Of a DNA stretch of 19,537 nucleotides, positions 16,669 to 19,537 are shown in pieces; within the stretch, counting starts at the first letter, position 1, and each line of letters opens with the position of its first letter. The translations under genes and the position numbers were made by a program. Origin of the DNA: Thermoleophilia bacterium (lineage in GTDB: Bacteria > Actinomycetota > Thermoleophilia > Gaiellales > JAICJC01); assembly GCA_025928435.1 (NCBI GenBank), contig JAICJM010000061.1, positions 1 through 19,537 on the forward strand. The letters are read 5' to 3'. Under the pieces are notes generated by a model, which was given only the letters and a program-made list of their open reading frames with translations, made no database searches and was not told the origin of the DNA.

Positions 16669-17517
16669 GTGATCGCGGCCGCCAGCGCGGCCGGTGCCCG
16701 GCTCCCGCCGCGGACGGCGCACCGGCTGGCGGTCGCCGGGGGCACGCTCGAGTGGGCGGCCCGCCCCGGCAAGCGGCGGACGCTGGCCGAGAACCTCGGG
16801 CACGCCGTCCGGCTCGACCCGTCCGACCCGCGGGTGCGCGCCGTCGTCCGGCGCGAGATCGTCAACGAGGCCCACCGGTCGGCCGACCTGCTGTGGTCGA
16901 TCGGCCGGCCGGCCGAGCTGCTCGAGCGCGTGCGGATCGAGGGCCGGGAGGGCCTGCACGCGGCGCTCGCCGAGGGACAGGGCGTCATCCTTGCAGGGCC
17001 GCACATCGGCGGATGGGAGGTGGTCGTGCCCGTGCCCGCCACGGAGCTCGACGTGCCTCTGGCCGTGCTCGCGACCGACGACTGGCTGGCCTGGGCCATC
17101 GACGGCATCCGCCGCCGCGCGGGGCTCGAGGTCGAGTACGTGAGCGCGGGGCCCCGCCCGCTCATCCGCCGCCTCCGCCGCGGCGAGGTGATCCTCATGT
17201 TCGCGGACATCGTGCCCGACCCGGGCGTCCGCACGATCGCGGTGCGCTTCCTCGACGGCGTCGCCAGGCTCCCGGCCGGGCCGGCGGCGCTCGCCCGCAT
17301 CGCGGGTGCGGTCATCGTGCCCCTCGCAGTGCTGCCGCTGGATCAGCGGGCGTGGAGGATCGAGCTGGGCGACCCGATCCGCCCCCGGCCGTCCGCCGGC
17401 GGGCCCGCGGCCGCCGACCGCGACACGCTGCAGCGGCTCGCGGACGCGTGGACCGCCGTGATCCGCCGCGATCCGGAATGGTGGGCGGCCGTCTACCCGC
17501 TGGCGTGGGAGGGCTAG
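16669..17517 (+). CDS. LPLAT-family acyltransferase (PIM acyltransferase-like)
   Basis: A lysophospholipid-acyltransferase-superfamily protein of the HtrB/PatA type, which acylates lipid or glycolipid head groups at the inner membrane face. The catalytic HX4E is in GPHIGGWEVV (His112 to Glu117 counting from GTG 16669). Other typical parts are KRRTLAENLGHA near the start, EGREGLHAALAEGQGVILAG, MFADIVPD and ARLPAGPAALAR. The start is uncertain: the frame is open back to 16420 but overlaps the SDR gene there, and between 16580 and 16669 there is no ATG/GTG/TTG in frame. With GTG 16669 it is 282 residues, slightly short for the family. PatA-like function is suggested by the nearby PimA-like gene. 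Its stop TAG is shared with the opposing gene. Confidence 0.78.
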   Translation: MIAAASAAGARLPPRTAHRLAVAGGTLEWAARPGKRRTLAENLGHAVRLDPSDPRVRAVVRREIVNEAHRSADLLWSIGRPAELLERVRIEGREGLHAALAEGQGVILAGPHIGGWEVVVPVPATELDVPLAVLATDDWLAWAIDGIRRRAGLEVEYVSAGPRPLIRRLRRGEVILMFADIVPDPGVRTIAVRFLDGVARLPAGPAALARIAGAVIVPLAVLPLDQRAWRIELGDPIRPRPSAGGPAAADRDTLQRLADAWTAVIRRDPEWWAAVYPLAWEG

Positions 17518-18200
17518 CTTCGTGCCAGCCGCAGCCCGGCCCAGCCGAGGACGCTGCCGGCGAGGACGTCCACGACCAGGTGGTTCGCGGTGACGAGCAC
17601 GACCGTGGCGACCGCCGGCGGGTAGAGCGCCGCCGCGGCCCGCACGGACGGCCGCGAGCTGCAGGCGCGCAGCGATTCGGCGCTGATGACCGCCCAGGCC
17701 ATGTGGATGCTCGGCATGGAGGCGATGGGGTTGAAGAGCTGGGAGACGGCGCCCCGGTCGAGGTCGACGCCGGAGCCCTCGGACAGCGTGTCGACGAACC
17801 GCTCGGTCGCGCGCGGCGGGGCGGTCGGGAAGAGCAGGAACGGCACCTGGGCCGCCAGCATCGTGCCGGCGACGCTGCGGCGGAGCGGCCGGTACACGGG
17901 ATCGCGGCGGCGCAGGAGGACGGCCAGGGATCCGACCGTGCACGCGATATTCGCCCCGACGTAGGCCGCGTTCAGCGCCCCCAGCGGGACGCGCCCGATC
18001 GCGGCCCGCTGGATCGCCGGCTCGACCGCGATCCCGAGCCGCCGCTCGAGCCGCATCAGCCGGTCGGCGTTGCGGCGCGCGCGAGCGCGCCCGGCCGGGC
18101 TCCACACGGCCTTGCGCACGCCGAGCGCCGCCGCGTACGTGCCGAGGCCGATCGCGGCCTCCCGCAGGGGGCTCGGAGCGTCCCGCCGGCCGAGCCTCAC
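17514..18200 (-). CDS. PAP2/Aur1-like membrane phosphatase
   Basis: A 228-residue membrane protein of the PAP2 superfamily, closest in pattern to the Aur1/inositol-phosphoryl-transfer branch (PAP2_3). Motifs are FPTAPPR (124-130), SMPSIHMAW (161-169, His166) and NHLVVD (206-211, His207 and Asp211), the last two being the classic C2 and C3 phosphatase signatures. It has about five hydrophobic segments. GTG 18200 overlaps the glycosyltransferase stop by GTGA, so the two are coupled. Its TAG stop sits in a CTAG that also forms the stop of the convergent acyltransferase. It may dephosphorylate a lipid phosphate or transfer a phospho-head group; next to a PimA-like enzyme, an inositol lipid is a reasonable but unproven guess. 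Confidence 0.8.
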   Translation of the reverse strand: MRLGRRDAPSPLREAAIGLGTYAAALGVRKAVWSPAGRARARRNADRLMRLERRLGIAVEPAIQRAAIGRVPLGALNAAYVGANIACTVGSLAVLLRRRDPVYRPLRRSVAGTMLAAQVPFLLFPTAPPRATERFVDTLSEGSGVDLDRGAVSQLFNPIASMPSIHMAWAVISAESLRACSSRPSVRAAAALYPPAVATVVLVTANHLVVDVLAGSVLGWAGLRLARS

Positions 18201-19297
18201 GCCGCCCGTCCTCCGCGCGCGGCGCGGCGGTGCTCGGCCGCCTCGGCGTACACGTCCAGGATCCTCGGAAGCACGGCATCCCAATCGTATGCCCGGGCCT
18301 GCCGGCGCCCCGCCTCACCCATGCGCCGGAGGGTCGCGGGCGAGGAGATCAGCGCCTCGAGCTCGCCTGCGAGCGCGCCGGGGTCGCCGGCGGGGACGAG
18401 CCGGCCGCAGTCGTCGGGGAGCACCCCGGCGTACCCGTCGAGGTCGGACGCCACCACCGCGGTGCCGGCCGCCATCGCCTCGACGATGACGATCCCGAAG
18501 CTCTCCGCCCGCAGGGAGGGCACGCAGACCACGTCCGCGGCCTCGAGCAGTGCGCGCAGGCGCAGCTCGGACACGTGCCCGTGGGCGTGGACGCCGGGGT
18601 CGGCCGTGACCGTGGGGTCGGGCCCGGCCAGATCGAGGCGGGCGGGGACGGACATGCGCCGGAACGCCTGCAGGAGCACGTCCAGGCCCTTGCGCGGGTC
18701 GGCCCGGCCGACGTAGAGCAGCCGCGGTACGCCGTTGCCGTGCTCGGACCGCAGGCCGGCGGCGTGCGTCTCGATCGCGTTGGGGACGATCCGGTAGTCG
18801 CCCGGGAGGACGGAGGCGGCGACGTCGCGGGCCAGTGGCGACACCGCGACGGCCGCGTCGATCCGGCGCCAGGCCCGCCGCACAACGGGCCGGAACCGCC
18901 GGTACCACCGGGCGTCGGACGCGGACATGTGAAACGTCGCCACCACCGGCGCGTCGGTTGCGGCGATCGCCGCCAGGCACGGCGGCAGCATCGGCTCGTG
19001 CACGTGCACGATGTCGTAGCCGCCGCCGAGCCGGCGGGCCATCCGGACCAGCGACCAGGGCGCGATCACGGTGCGGGTGACCGAGCCGTTGTCGGGGAAC
19101 GCCTGGGGGCCGCCGATCGACCTGAACTCGGCGCCCTGGGGCGAGCTGCGCCCCGGGGCGAACAGGTTGACGGCCGCGCCGCACGCGCGCAGGTGCGCGG
19201 CCAGCCCGTGCGCGTGGCTCTGGACGCCCCCGGGCACGTCCATCGCGTACGGGCACACGACGGCGATCCGGAGGCCACTCACATCGCTGGTCGCCAT
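18197..19297 (-). CDS. PimA-like GT4 glycosyltransferase
   Basis: A 366-residue GT-B fold, GT4-family enzyme. The start VVCPYAMDVPGGVQSHAHGL (13-32) closely matches PimA, the phosphatidylinositol alpha-mannosyltransferase, including the GGV loop. Further PimA-like segments are VHVHEPMLPP, VVATFHMSASD (His123), VPNAIE, YVGRADPRKGLDVLLQAF (Arg198, Lys203) and the donor-binding EX7E in ESFGIVIVEAMAAGTAVVASD-type sequence (Glu265, Glu273). ATG 19297 has a strong AGGGGGAA site. In mycobacteria PimA works beside the acyltransferase PatA; an acyltransferase-like gene lies here too, but convergent. Mannosylation of phosphatidylinositol is the best guess; another GDP/UDP-sugar acceptor pair is possible. 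Confidence 0.85.
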   Translation of the reverse strand: MATSDVSGLRIAVVCPYAMDVPGGVQSHAHGLAAHLRACGAAVNLFAPGRSSPQGAEFRSIGGPQAFPDNGSVTRTVIAPWSLVRMARRLGGGYDIVHVHEPMLPPCLAAIAATDAPVVATFHMSASDARWYRRFRPVVRRAWRRIDAAVAVSPLARDVAASVLPGDYRIVPNAIETHAAGLRSEHGNGVPRLLYVGRADPRKGLDVLLQAFRRMSVPARLDLAGPDPTVTADPGVHAHGHVSELRLRALLEAADVVCVPSLRAESFGIVIVEAMAAGTAVVASDLDGYAGVLPDDCGRLVPAGDPGALAGELEALISSPATLRRMGEAGRRQARAYDWDAVLPRILDVYAEAAEHRRAARGGRAA

Positions 19298-19333
19298 CTC
19301 TTCCCCCTCTACCCGCGAGGGGGCGCCACAAAC

Positions 19334-19348
19334 CGGGGCCAGGCCCCG
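19334..19348. promoter_or_regulatory. 15-bp GC palindrome in the pimA-like leader
   Basis: CGGGGCCAGGCCCCG is a perfect inverted repeat (7-bp arms around one base), 37 nt upstream of the PimA-like start. As RNA it could form a 5-bp stem with a 5-nt loop; as DNA it could be an operator. There is no T-run to make it a terminator. Confidence 0.25.
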
Positions 19349-19391
19349 CTACGGGCCCAGATGATTGATCGGTAAGTCCGTGATGTCCTGG

Positions 19392-19488
19392 GCGGCTGCG
19401 AACCGAGCAGCGCAAGGACGCAGGAAGCGTTCATACCTGGTCGTATGGGCGCGACCGAGGACGCCGCGATGCGACGGTTCGCAGCCGC
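19392..19488. repeat. 14-bp perfect inverted repeat with nested hairpins
   Basis: GCGGCTGCGAACCG at 19392-19405 is repeated in inverse at 19475-19488, enclosing 69 nt. Inside are a smaller inverted repeat CATAC/GTATG (19432-19436/19443-19447) and an overlapping alternative GGTCG/CGACC pairing. The region 19298-19537 upstream of the PimA-like gene otherwise contains no gene I can support. The element could be a structured leader or small RNA on either strand, the ends of a tiny mobile element, or a regulator site. Confidence 0.4.
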
Positions 19489-19537
19489 AGCGCCACCAAC
19501 GCGCCGCCTGACCACCCGCCATCGTGCGTCCAGGCGC

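Noticed and set aside
19396..19488. c-di-GMP-I (GEMM) riboswitch or tRNA in the structured region
   Set aside because: GCGAACC and GGACGCAGG resemble GEMM bases but the GNRA-capped stem between them is missing. GGTTCGCAGCC resembles a T-arm but lacks the conserved A58, and no acceptor or anticodon arm fits.
19309..19515. 68-residue minus-strand ORF upstream of the PimA-like gene
   Set aside because: Arg/Ala/Ser-rich translation, runs through the inverted repeat, and has no ribosome site or family resemblance.
1..19537. CRISPR array, insertion sequence, prophage or tRNA-linked integration
   Set aside because: I saw no regularly spaced repeats, transposase or integrase motifs, or tRNA genes on either strand.

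Overview
The window is very GC-rich and gene-dense. Starts are often GTG and many adjacent genes share 4-nt stop/start overlaps. Together with a PimA-like mannosyltransferase, a PIM-acyltransferase-like protein and a possible leaderless promoter, this points to a high-GC actinobacterium or close relative. That assignment is inference; no rRNA, tRNA or phylogenetic marker is present.

Layout. (1) 1-3729: a minus-strand run reading from an MFS transporter (2554-3729) through a small conserved protein (2193-2543) and an APH-type kinase (1249-2196) to two damaged or unrecognised ORFs (940-1188 and 138-930). The last carries a clear single-base frameshift. A large stem-loop sits at 44-98. (2) 3861-6852: a secreted DUF11-like protein (+), a second MFS transporter (-) whose end overlaps it, and a UPF0104/LPG-synthase-TM-type membrane protein (+). 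(3) 6916-15807: a plus-strand operon with gaps of at most 7 nt and mostly 4-nt overlaps: yjbQ, hpnC, hpnD, hpnE, a polyprenyl diphosphate synthase, squalene-hopene cyclase (hpnF), a fused hpnG-ispH gene, and hpnH. (4) 15827-19537: a minus-strand SDR, a plus-strand lysophospholipid-acyltransferase-like gene, and a minus-strand pair (PimA-like glycosyltransferase, then a PAP2/Aur1-like phosphatase). Beyond these lies a 240-nt flank with inverted repeats.

How it works together. From family knowledge, the operon in region 3 encodes nearly a full route from isoprenoid precursors to ribosylhopane. IspH supplies IPP/DMAPP. The prenyl synthase makes FPP (and/or GGPP). HpnD condenses two FPP to presqualene diphosphate, HpnC converts this to hydroxysqualene, and HpnE reduces it to squalene. 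HpnF cyclises squalene to hopene, HpnH adds a 5'-deoxyadenosyl group, and HpnG removes adenine. No hpnO-type aminotransferase, dxs or ispG is in the window. The most unusual feature is that HpnG and IspH, the late tailoring enzyme and the last enzyme of the MEP pathway, are one uninterrupted 498-residue polypeptide with the recognisable IspH catalytic residues present. Region 4 looks like a membrane glycolipid module of the phosphatidylinositol-mannoside type, so the right two-thirds of the window is largely about membrane lipids.
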